DNA from: JAABSQ01 sp041642315
GTDB lineage: Bacteria > Desulfobacterota > Desulfobacteria > Desulfobacterales > Desulfococcaceae
Direction: 5' to 3'
NCBI GenBank assembly: GCA_041642315.1
Contig: JBEPWQ010000050.1
Span: 1-18,407, forward strand
Length of the DNA stretch: 18,407 nt
Of this stretch, positions 7,033-13,858 are shown piece by piece. Below the pieces are notes generated by a model. The model searched no databases. It had not been told where the DNA came from and worked only from the letters and a program-made list of their open reading frames with translations. A program made the position numbers and the translations under genes. Within the stretch, counting starts at the first letter, position 1; the number at the start of each line of letters is the position of its first letter.

Positions 7033-7986
7033 ATGAAGCTCCACTTCAAAACCGCGCTGGTGACCGGCGGCGCGGGTTTCATCGGCTCTCATCTCGCGGA
7101 CGCCCTAGTGGCCGCGGGGTGCGAGGTCCGCGTTTTAGACAACCTGTCCAGCGGCCGTCTCACCAATCTGAATCATGTAAATGACCGAATCGAATTTCAA
7201 GAAGGAGACATTCAGAATCCTGACCAGGTAGCGCGGGCGGCCGAAGGATGCGAATTGATATTCCATGAAGCTGCGGTGGTGTCGGTGACCCGAACCGTGG
7301 AAGATCCGGTGGGATCGGCCCGGATCAATGACCTGGGTACCCTCCAGGTGTTGGAGATCGCCCGTAAAGTAGGGGTTCGGCGGGTCGTTCTGGCCAGTTC
7401 TTCGGCGGTCTACGGGGATGATCCGGCGCTTCCCAAACGGGAGGATATGACGCCCCTGCCCCAGAGCCCCTATGCGGTGCAGAAGCTGACCGGAGAATTT
7501 CACGCCCGGCTTTACAAGAATTTGTATGGTCTGGAGACCGTCTGCCTTCGGTATTTCAATGTCTACGGACCCCGGCAGGACCCCTCTTCGCCCTATTCCG
7601 GGGTAATCTCCATCTTCATGACCCGGGCGGCCCGGCGAAACCCGCCGACCATCTACGGCAACGGAGAGCAGAGCCGGGATTTCGTTTTCGTCCAGGATGT
7701 GGTTCAGGCCAATCTTCTGGCCGCCGATACCCCCGGGGCCGACGGCAGGGTATTCAATGTCGGCATCGGCAGTTCCGTCACCGTGAACGACCTCTGGAAA
7801 ATTATCCGTGATATGTCTGGAATCACCCTGTCCCCGGAATACGGCCCGCCCCGGCCCGGGGATATTCGGGAGTCGATATCCGACATCCGCCTGGCAAAGA
7901 AGATTCTGAAATTTAAACCCGAATTTTCGTTTTCCGAGGGGCTTGAACAGACCCTCGCCTGGTACCAATCACAGGATTCAATCTGA
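7033..7986 (+). CDS. NAD-dependent sugar epimerase/dehydratase (GalE/Gne-like)
   Basis: This is a 317-residue extended short-chain dehydrogenase/reductase. The NAD-binding loop is TGGAGFIG (11-18), followed by SH. D36 at the end of the second strand favours NAD over NADP. Catalysis uses SSSAVYG (122-128) and the YAVQK pair Tyr147/Lys151. The RYFNVYGPRQDP and SRDFVFVQDVV segments are typical of UDP-glucose or UDP-N-acetylglucosamine 4-epimerases (GalE, Gne, WbpP). It would interconvert a UDP-sugar for surface polysaccharide synthesis; the exact substrate is not determinable. I chose ATG at 7033 because AAAGGA ends seven bases before it; the in-frame TTG at 7027 directly abuts that ribosome site. 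The next gene, 26 bases on, is a relative, so the two are probably one transcript. Confidence 0.85.
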   Translation: MKLHFKTALVTGGAGFIGSHLADALVAAGCEVRVLDNLSSGRLTNLNHVNDRIEFQEGDIQNPDQVARAAEGCELIFHEAAVVSVTRTVEDPVGSARINDLGTLQVLEIARKVGVRRVVLASSSAVYGDDPALPKREDMTPLPQSPYAVQKLTGEFHARLYKNLYGLETVCLRYFNVYGPRQDPSSPYSGVISIFMTRAARRNPPTIYGNGEQSRDFVFVQDVVQANLLAADTPGADGRVFNVGIGSSVTVNDLWKIIRDMSGITLSPEYGPPRPGDIRESISDIRLAKKILKFKPEFSFSEGLEQTLAWYQSQDSI

Positions 7987-8012
7987 AACACTCACACGGG
8001 AGCAAAACAACC

Positions 8013-9035
8013 ATGGCATTTGAATACAAAACGGCACTGGTCACCGGCGCCGCCGGATTTATCGGCTTTCACCTCAGCAAACGGCTTCTGGAAGGCGGCT
8101 GCCGGGTGATCGGCATCGACAATCTCAACGACTACTACGATGTGCGCTATAAAACCGGCCGACTTGAACAACTCGAATCCGATCCCGGTTTCACCTTCGT
8201 CAAAATCGATCTCGCCGATCGAAAAGGACTGGAGAAGGTCTTCCAGAACAACGCCGTCGATGTCGTCGTCAATCTGGCGGCCCAGGCCGGGGTCCGGTAT
8301 TCCCTGGTCAATCCCCACGCCTATGTGGAATCCAATCTGGTGGGGTTCGTCAACATTCTTGAAGGCTGCCGCCACCACCGGGTCAGGCACCTGGTCTTCG
8401 CCTCCTCTAGTTCGGTTTACGGGGCAAACACCCGGATGCCCTTTTCGGTCCACGACAACGTGGACCACCCGGTCTCCCTCTACGCGGCCTCCAAAAAGGC
8501 AAACGAGCTGATGGCCCACACCTACAGCCATCTCTATGGGCTGCCCTGCACCGGGCTTCGGTTTTTCACCGTCTACGGCCCCTGGGGCCGCCCCGACATG
8601 GCCCTGTTTCTCTTCACCAAGGCGATCCTGGAAGACAAACCCATCCAGGTCTTCAACCACGGCAACATGCGGCGGGACTTTACCTACATCGACGACATCG
8701 TGGAGGGCGTCGTCCGGGTCATGGCCAGACCGCCCGAACCCAATCCCGACTGGCGCGGAGACCGCCCGGACCCGGGCACCTCCTATGCGCCCTACAAGGT
8801 CTACAACATCGGCAACAACAACCCGGTGGAACTGATGGATTTCATTTCGACCATCGAAAAATCCGTGGGCAAGACCGCCAAAAAGGATTTCATGGACCTC
8901 CAGCCCGGGGATGTGCCGGACACCTATGCCGATATCGATGATTTGGTGAAGGATGTGGGTTTTAAACCGGATACTTCCATTGAAGAGGGGATTGAGCGGT
9001 TTATGCATTGGTATCGGTGGTATCACAAGGTGTAA
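8013..9035 (+). CDS. UDP-glucuronate 4-epimerase-like protein (CapI family)
   Basis: This 340-residue extended SDR has the NAD loop TGAAGFIG (11-18) and the D36-NLNDYYD-VRYK segment (36-47) diagnostic of UDP-glucuronate 4-epimerases such as CapI and plant GAE. Also visible are LAAQAGVRYS (88-97), SSSSVYG (131-137), YAASK (Tyr157/Lys161), RFFTVYGPWGRPDMA and the C-terminal LQPGDVP-TYAD segment. It should interconvert UDP-glucuronate and UDP-galacturonate, feeding capsule or LPS synthesis. The N-terminus resembles the preceding epimerase (both begin with a short lead, then KTALVTG), consistent with common ancestry rather than a recent duplication, since the rest differs widely. GGGAGC lies upstream of the ATG. 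No glycosyltransferases accompany the pair here. Confidence 0.9.
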   Translation: MAFEYKTALVTGAAGFIGFHLSKRLLEGGCRVIGIDNLNDYYDVRYKTGRLEQLESDPGFTFVKIDLADRKGLEKVFQNNAVDVVVNLAAQAGVRYSLVNPHAYVESNLVGFVNILEGCRHHRVRHLVFASSSSVYGANTRMPFSVHDNVDHPVSLYAASKKANELMAHTYSHLYGLPCTGLRFFTVYGPWGRPDMALFLFTKAILEDKPIQVFNHGNMRRDFTYIDDIVEGVVRVMARPPEPNPDWRGDRPDPGTSYAPYKVYNIGNNNPVELMDFISTIEKSVGKTAKKDFMDLQPGDVPDTYADIDDLVKDVGFKPDTSIEEGIERFMHWYRWYHKV

Positions 9036-9195
9036 AAAACAAACGATCGGCTCATGGTTATTATAAATATGCTTGGGTCAGCGAAAACCAATCACAGGAT
9101 GATGTTGACGCAAGCGGAACGGATACCCTGAGATCTACCCCCCGTTGCCCCTGTTTTCCCTTGTCTAACTTGCCATATCATGATTATGTATTAAT

Positions 9196-9201
9196 TATAA
9201 T
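9196..9201 (+). promoter_or_regulatory. Consensus -10 box in AT-rich gap ahead of sdhA
   Basis: The 259-base gap between the second epimerase and sdhA holds a sharply AT-rich island at about 9180-9235 containing a perfect TATAAT. The best nearby -35-like hexamer is TTGCCA (9170-9175), but its 20-base spacing is poor. This is a plausible promoter region for sdhAB, possibly activator-dependent. The rest of the gap shows no gene. Confidence 0.35.
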
Positions 9202-9280
9202 AATTGAACATGATTCATAATAATACGGTTTTCTTTCCGGATGCACCCCTTTTATCGGTCTACAAACAGGACATATTTCT

Positions 9281-9297
9281 AAAGGAGGTCGATCTTG
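9281..9297 (+). promoter_or_regulatory. Strong ribosome binding site that fixes a TTG start for sdhA
   Basis: AAAGGAGGT (9281-9289) is a near-perfect anti-16S match, five bases before TTG (9295-9297). The nearest ATG (9302) is out of frame with sdhA. The strong site probably compensates for the weak start codon. Confidence 0.8.
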
Positions 9298-11031
9298 ATA
9301 CATGAATTTGAAGCGGTGATCGTCGGGGCCGGCGGCGCCGGTCTCTATTCAGCCCTGGAGGCCAGCAAAAATGCAAAGACTGCGGTAATCTCCAAAGTTT
9401 ACGCCACCCGAAGCCATACCGGTGCGGCCCAGGGCGGCATCAGCGCGGCATTGGGCAATGTGGAGGAAGACAAACCCGAATGGCACGCTTTCGACACGGT
9501 CAAGGGCGGAGACTACCTGGTGGACCAGGAGGCGGCGCTGATTCTGGCCGAAGAGGCGGTGCAGGCGGTCTATGATCTGGAAAACCGGGGCCTTCCCTTC
9601 AATCGCACACCCGAGGGCCGAATCGACCAGCGGCGGTTCGGGGGCCACACCCGAAATTTCGGGGAGGCGGCGGTGCGCCGGGCCTGCTACGCCGCGGACC
9701 GGACCGGCCATATGATCCTGCAGACCCTCTACCAGCAGTGCATCAAAAACAATGTTCAGTTCTTCGATGAATTCCAGGTTCTGGATGTCATCCTCGACGG
9801 AAAGCGGTGCGGGGGTGTTGTGGCGGTGGAGCTGAAGACCGGTGAGGTCCACATCTTCAAGGCCAAGGCGACGCTGTTTGCCACCGGCGGGTTCGGGCGC
9901 ATGTTCAAGATCACCTCCAATGCCTATGCCAACACCGGCGACGGACCGGCGGTGCTGGCCCGGCGCGGGGTTCCCCTGGAAGATATGGAGTTTTTCCAGT
10001 TTCATCCCACCGGAATCAAGGATATGGGCATCCTCATTTCCGAGGCGGTGCGGGGCGAAGGCGGTCAACTGTACAATCGCGAAGGCGAGCGGTTCATGGA
10101 GCGGTATGCCCCCACCCTCCTGGATCTGGCGCCCCGGGACATGGTCTCCCGGGCCATCATGACCGAAATCAATGAAGGCCGCGGCATGCGGGGTGACAAA
10201 CGGATCGATGACTACGTCCATCTGGACGCCACCGGCATCGGCAAAGAAACCATCATGGCCAAGCTGCCGGATATTACCGAGTTCTGCAAAACCTATCTGG
10301 ATGTGGACCCGTCCGAAAAACCGATCCCGGTCCAGCCCACCGCCCATTACGCCATGGGCGGCATCCCTACCGACACCCACGGCCGGGTGGCGGCGGATGG
10401 ATCGGGCGGCATCTACGAAGGGCTCTACGCCGCCGGCGAGTGCGCCTGCGTTTCGGTCCATGGCGCCAACCGGCTGGGCACCAACAGTCTGCTGGACCTG
10501 GTGGTCTTCGGACGACGGGCCGGGATTCACATTGCAGACTACGTGAAAAATACCGATACACCCAAAGTAGACGAAAACGCGGCGGAGGCATCCAGGCAGC
10601 GGATGGCGGAGCTGACCGACGGCCAAAAGGGCCCTCACGGCGAATCCCTTCGAGAAACCATGCAGATGGAAATGATGGAAAAGGTCGGGGTCTACCGCAC
10701 CGAAAATAAAATGGCCGAAGCGGTCCAAACCATTGCAGATCTTCGCAACCGGTACCGAAAGGTGCGGATTCAGGATACCGCCAAATCCTTCAACACCGAT
10801 CTCCTGGACATTCTGGAACTGGGCAATCTTCTGGACCTTTCCCTGATCACCGCCGAATCCGCCAAAAACCGGCAGGAGAGCCGCGGGGCCCATTCCCGGG
10901 AGGATTATCCGGACCGGGACGACAAAAAATGGCTCAACCATACCCTGGCGTATCTGGAAGGGGATTCGGTCCGCATCGCTTTTAAGCCGGTGGACACCTC
11001 CAAGTGGGAACCCAAGGCCCGCACCTACTGA
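9295..11031 (+). CDS. sdhA: Succinate dehydrogenase flavoprotein subunit
   Basis: This 578-residue catalytic subunit oxidises succinate to fumarate (or the reverse) with covalently bound FAD. The dinucleotide loop is VGAGGAG (10-16). SHTGAAQGGI carries His41, at the position of the FAD-linking histidine. The substrate site includes FHPTG (His237), RGEGG, PRDMVSRAI (Arg281, Arg286 region, the proton-transfer arginine), HYAMGG (His351) and HGANRLGTNSLLDLVVFGR. Length and the C-terminal KWEPKARTY are close to E. coli SdhA (588 residues) and mitochondrial SDHA. The longer FrdA/SdhA type common in epsilon- and many deltaproteobacteria runs to about 640 residues. All catalytic residues appear intact. 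The start is TTG. sdhB follows after 61 bases; no SdhC/SdhD anchor is found on either side. Confidence 0.93.
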   Translation: MIHEFEAVIVGAGGAGLYSALEASKNAKTAVISKVYATRSHTGAAQGGISAALGNVEEDKPEWHAFDTVKGGDYLVDQEAALILAEEAVQAVYDLENRGLPFNRTPEGRIDQRRFGGHTRNFGEAAVRRACYAADRTGHMILQTLYQQCIKNNVQFFDEFQVLDVILDGKRCGGVVAVELKTGEVHIFKAKATLFATGGFGRMFKITSNAYANTGDGPAVLARRGVPLEDMEFFQFHPTGIKDMGILISEAVRGEGGQLYNREGERFMERYAPTLLDLAPRDMVSRAIMTEINEGRGMRGDKRIDDYVHLDATGIGKETIMAKLPDITEFCKTYLDVDPSEKPIPVQPTAHYAMGGIPTDTHGRVAADGSGGIYEGLYAAGECACVSVHGANRLGTNSLLDLVVFGRRAGIHIADYVKNTDTPKVDENAAEASRQRMAELTDGQKGPHGESLRETMQMEMMEKVGVYRTENKMAEAVQTIADLRNRYRKVRIQDTAKSFNTDLLDILELGNLLDLSLITAESAKNRQESRGAHSREDYPDRDDKKWLNHTLAYLEGDSVRIAFKPVDTSKWEPKARTY

Positions 11032-11092
11032 GCTTTCGACTGTCGGTTTCTTTCCACTGATTACGGAGTTTACAAATGACAAGGAGTTATGG

Positions 11093-11809
11093 ATGAAAAT
11101 CACCCTCAATATACAGCGTTTCAATCCGGAAACGGATTCGGAACCCTATTTTCAGCGCTATGAGGTCGAGGCGGAGCCGAACGATCGGCTGTTGGACGCC
11201 CTTATGCATGTCAAACGGTATCAGGACGGCACCCTCGGCTTTCGCAAAAGCTGCGCCCACGGGGTGTGCGGCTCGGATGCCATGGTCATCAACGGCAAGG
11301 ATCGGCTGGCCTGCAAAACCCTGGTCAAGGATGTGGCCGAAGAAGGCGGCGCCGAAATTACCATTGAACCGCTTCGCCATTTTACCGTTCAGCGGGACCT
11401 GATCGTGGACCAGACCGTGTTCTTCGATAAATACAAATCGGTCAAACCGTTTCTCATCAACACCGAACCGGTGGCGGAAAAGGAACGGCTGCAGTCCCAG
11501 GAAGAACGGATGGCCTTTGATGACGCCACCAATTGCATCCTCTGCGCCGCCTGTTTTTCCGCCTGTCCGGTGCTGGACAAGAATCCGGCATTTTTAGGGC
11601 CGGCGGTGATCGCCCAGGCCAGCCGCTTCAACGACGACAGCCGGGACCGGGGATTTGAAGAACGGTTGCCGGTGCTGGACAAACCCGACGGGGTCTGGCC
11701 GTGTGAAAACCAGTTTGAATGCACCCGGGCCTGCCCCCGCGGAATCAAGGTGACCAAGCTGATCAACCAGACCAAACGACGAATTCAGAAACACAAGGAG
11801 ACCAAGTAA
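11093..11809 (+). CDS. sdhB: Succinate dehydrogenase iron-sulfur subunit
   Basis: This 238-residue protein passes electrons from SdhA's FAD to the quinone site through three clusters. [2Fe-2S]: Cys54, Cys59, Asp62 and Cys74. Asp in the third ligand position is the arrangement of E. coli SdhB, whereas fumarate reductase FrdB usually has Cys. [4Fe-4S] and [3Fe-4S]: CILCAACFSACP (Cys148, 151, 154, 158) plus CENQFECTRACP (Cys204, 210, 214), the standard C-x5-C-x3-CP pattern. AAGGAG lies six bases before the ATG at 11093. The C-terminus is short and basic (RRIQKHKETK). Co-transcription with sdhA is likely. A membrane anchor is needed for quinone reduction but is not in the window. Confidence 0.93.
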   Translation: MKITLNIQRFNPETDSEPYFQRYEVEAEPNDRLLDALMHVKRYQDGTLGFRKSCAHGVCGSDAMVINGKDRLACKTLVKDVAEEGGAEITIEPLRHFTVQRDLIVDQTVFFDKYKSVKPFLINTEPVAEKERLQSQEERMAFDDATNCILCAACFSACPVLDKNPAFLGPAVIAQASRFNDDSRDRGFEERLPVLDKPDGVWPCENQFECTRACPRGIKVTKLINQTKRRIQKHKETK

Positions 11810-11931
11810 AAGGAGTGATTCCGATTTCCTTCCGCCTCGCTTGATAATGGGTCGGATCTGTTCATGAACGAGATTGCAAAACATCAGCGGCACGGCATCG
11901 TTAACATCCATCACGCTAGGGGAGGTACAGT

Positions 11932-12375
11932 ATGAAAAAAATTTTGATCGCCTATGACAGCAAAACCGGCAGAACCGAGAAAATGGCCGAATACATTGCG
12001 GAGGGGGTACGATCCGACGGAAACGAGCCGACGGTGAAAAAAATATCCGATATTCCGAATGAACAAGGGCTGGCGGGATACGATGCCTATGTCTTCGGCT
12101 GCCCCACCTATTTCAAGGACATCACCGAAGACATGAAAAAGTTTCTCTTCACCGCCAAAGAGGCCGGGTTGAAGGGGAAGGTCGGGGCCGCTTTCGGCTC
12201 CTATACCCACCTGGGCAATGCCCCCAGAATCATCCATGATACGATGGCCTATGTCTATGAAATGGCCATGGCGGATCTGGGGGAATTAAACGTCAAGGAG
12301 CAGGTCCTGGATGCCGGAAAGGGAAACGAACCCTGTATCGAATTCGGAAAATCCTTCAGCCGGCGGATCGAATAA
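11932..12375 (+). CDS. Flavodoxin
   Basis: This 147-residue protein has a strong ribosome site (AGGGGAGG) before its ATG. It opens MKKILIAYDSKTGRTEKMA: a beta strand, then the FMN phosphate loop S10-x-T12-G-x-T15 and a helix. Later blocks fit the fold: YDAYVFGCPTYF (the flavin-contacting loop after strand 3) and KVGAAFGSYTHLG (strand 4), ending in a short Cys-containing tail with a CIEFGKSF segment. It should be a cytoplasmic low-potential one- or two-electron carrier, or a flavodoxin-fold protein related to the C-terminal domain of flavo-diiron proteins; no diiron domain is fused. It begins 122 bases after sdhB, so it may have its own promoter. A role with SdhAB is not shown by sequence. Confidence 0.87.
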   Translation: MKKILIAYDSKTGRTEKMAEYIAEGVRSDGNEPTVKKISDIPNEQGLAGYDAYVFGCPTYFKDITEDMKKFLFTAKEAGLKGKVGAAFGSYTHLGNAPRIIHDTMAYVYEMAMADLGELNVKEQVLDAGKGNEPCIEFGKSFSRRIE

Positions 12376-12383
12376 ACCGATCC

Positions 12384-12414
12384 ATGCCGATCCCGCTGCA
12401 CATGGGATCGGCAT
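12384..12414. terminator. Perfect 11-bp hairpin between convergent genes
   Basis: ATGCCGATCCC (12384-12394) is exactly complementary to GGGATCGGCAT (12404-12414) across a nine-base loop. It lies eight bases after the flavodoxin stop and before the end of the convergent kinase gene. Only short T-rich stretches follow (GGATTT on plus, GGTTTATT on minus), so it is probably a bidirectional or transcript-stabilising terminator rather than a canonical one. Confidence 0.6.
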
Positions 12415-12523
12415 CCCTTGGATTTACCTTTCAGAACCGTCCCCTTGGCCCGGAAAGGAATTGATCTCCACGTCGGGAAAATCGAAGCCACCGTTCGCTT
12501 GCCCGGAAGGAGTCCATGTCGAA

Positions 12524-13858
12524 TCAGGTGTCCGATTTCCCCGATCCCGAAGGAAAGAGCACCCGGACGGTGGTTCCTCGGCCCGGCCTGCTTTGAACGA
12601 AAACGGCGCCGCCATACGCCCGCACGATACCGAGTGTGACGGGAAGCCCCAGTCCGCGGCCGGTGAATTTGGTGGTGAAAAAGGGATCGAAGATTCGGCT
12701 TCGGGTCTCCCGGTCCATGCCGGCCCCGGTATCCGACACCTCCAGCCGCGCCCAGGTCCCGGCCGACAGGGAGGTTTCGGCAAAATTCCGGCCGATTCGC
12801 GATTCATCTGAATCGGTAATCCCCAGAGCAATACGCACCAGTCCCTCCCGATCCTCCAGGGCCTCCCAGGCATTGGTCACCAGATTCCGGATCACCTCCC
12901 GCGCCTCCAGGCGATCCATGACCACAGGAGGGATCTCCCCGGGCAGGTCGACTTCCAATCGGACCTGACCGGGAAGTTCCTCCCGAATACCGGGAAGCAT
13001 CTCCTGAATATACCGCACCAGATCTAGAGGCTCTTTTCGGCGCAACCCCTGGCCGATATAGGTCAGCATCACCCGGCTCAGATCCGAGGCCCGCTGGGCC
13101 GCCTTTTCCGCTTCCAGCAGATGGTGTAACGAAATCCCCTCGGGAAGTTCTTCTCTGGCAAGATCCAGGTTTCCCAAAACCGCAAAAAGCAGATTGTTGA
13201 AATGATGGGCGATTCCGCCGGCCATGGTGCCGAGGCTCTCCCTTTTTTTCGCCTCCTGGACCCGCCGCTCCAGCGCCAGCCGCTCTTTTTCCTTTTCAAC
13301 CAGTTTCGAAATATCGCTGACGATCAACAACAGCCGCTCCCCGGGAGTCGCATCATCGTCCGCATCAGAGATGGGATCCGAGCGGCCCTCGAGCCGGGCA
13401 TGAAAATCTTTCCCCGTGCGGGTTCGAAGGCGCAGCTCAATGTGCTTTCCCTCCGGATGCTTGAAAAAGGCCTTGAAGCGAGAGAGAAAAATATTCCGGT
13501 CCTTGGGATGCAGCCACATGGCAAAGGGATGATTCGGCAGATCGGCACCCGCCTCCTCGACCATATCGGCGAAGGTATGATTGGCCATGCGGATACTTCC
13601 CACGGGATCGATGAGGAGATACCCCACCGGGGCATGATCAAACAGCACCGAAAGGCGGTATCTGGCCTTTTCCAGCTTCCGCTGGGCATCCCGCAGTTCT
13701 TCGTTCTGCAGTTCCATTTCGATCTGATGAACGCTGAGTTCGTGAAGCAGATTCCGAATCTCCCGGGTGGAAATCTTTTGGATTTGCCGGGAGGGCTGCC
13801 TCATGATCTGTTCGGCGCGCTCCCGCAATGACTGCGCCCTGGATCGTTCGCTTTTCAT
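12524..13858 (-). CDS. PAS-domain sensor histidine kinase
   Basis: This is a 444-residue cytoplasmic kinase with no transmembrane segment. Residues 1-70 are charged helices including ELQNEELRDAQRKLEKARYRL. Residues about 70-185 form a PAS domain (HAPVGYLLIDPVGSIRMAN). A coiled linker leads to the H box GTMAGGIAHHFNNLL with His218; the next residue is His219 where most kinases have Asp or Glu. The ATP-binding domain has N box NLVTNAWEAL (325-334), DTGAGMD (376-382), FDPFFTTK and GRGLGLP. No receiver or output domain is present and no response regulator is adjacent. Its ATG overlaps the upstream CheB-CheR-PAS stop as ATGA, with AGGAA just upstream, implying translational coupling and a shared pathway. 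Confidence 0.9.
   Translation of the reverse strand: MKSERSRAQSLRERAEQIMRQPSRQIQKISTREIRNLLHELSVHQIEMELQNEELRDAQRKLEKARYRLSVLFDHAPVGYLLIDPVGSIRMANHTFADMVEEAGADLPNHPFAMWLHPKDRNIFLSRFKAFFKHPEGKHIELRLRTRTGKDFHARLEGRSDPISDADDDATPGERLLLIVSDISKLVEKEKERLALERRVQEAKKRESLGTMAGGIAHHFNNLLFAVLGNLDLAREELPEGISLHHLLEAEKAAQRASDLSRVMLTYIGQGLRRKEPLDLVRYIQEMLPGIREELPGQVRLEVDLPGEIPPVVMDRLEAREVIRNLVTNAWEALEDREGLVRIALGITDSDESRIGRNFAETSLSAGTWARLEVSDTGAGMDRETRSRIFDPFFTTKFTGRGLGLPVTLGIVRAYGGAVFVQSRPGRGTTVRVLFPSGSGKSDT

Noticed and set aside
7992..9026. A 344-codon minus-strand frame opposite the UDP-glucuronate epimerase-like gene
   Set aside because: The plus frame has the complete SDR signature set; the antisense frame is a shadow.
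7964..9100. A 14-base direct repeat, ACCAATCACAGGAT, at 7964-7977 and 9087-9100
   Set aside because: One exact 14-mer match is about what chance gives in 18 kb. There are no flanking repeats or mobile genes, so it is not treated as an attachment site or recombination scar.
9349..11124. A 591-codon minus-strand open frame opposite sdhA
   Set aside because: The plus frame encodes a complete SdhA with all catalytic motifs; the antisense frame is a GC-bias shadow without family resemblance.
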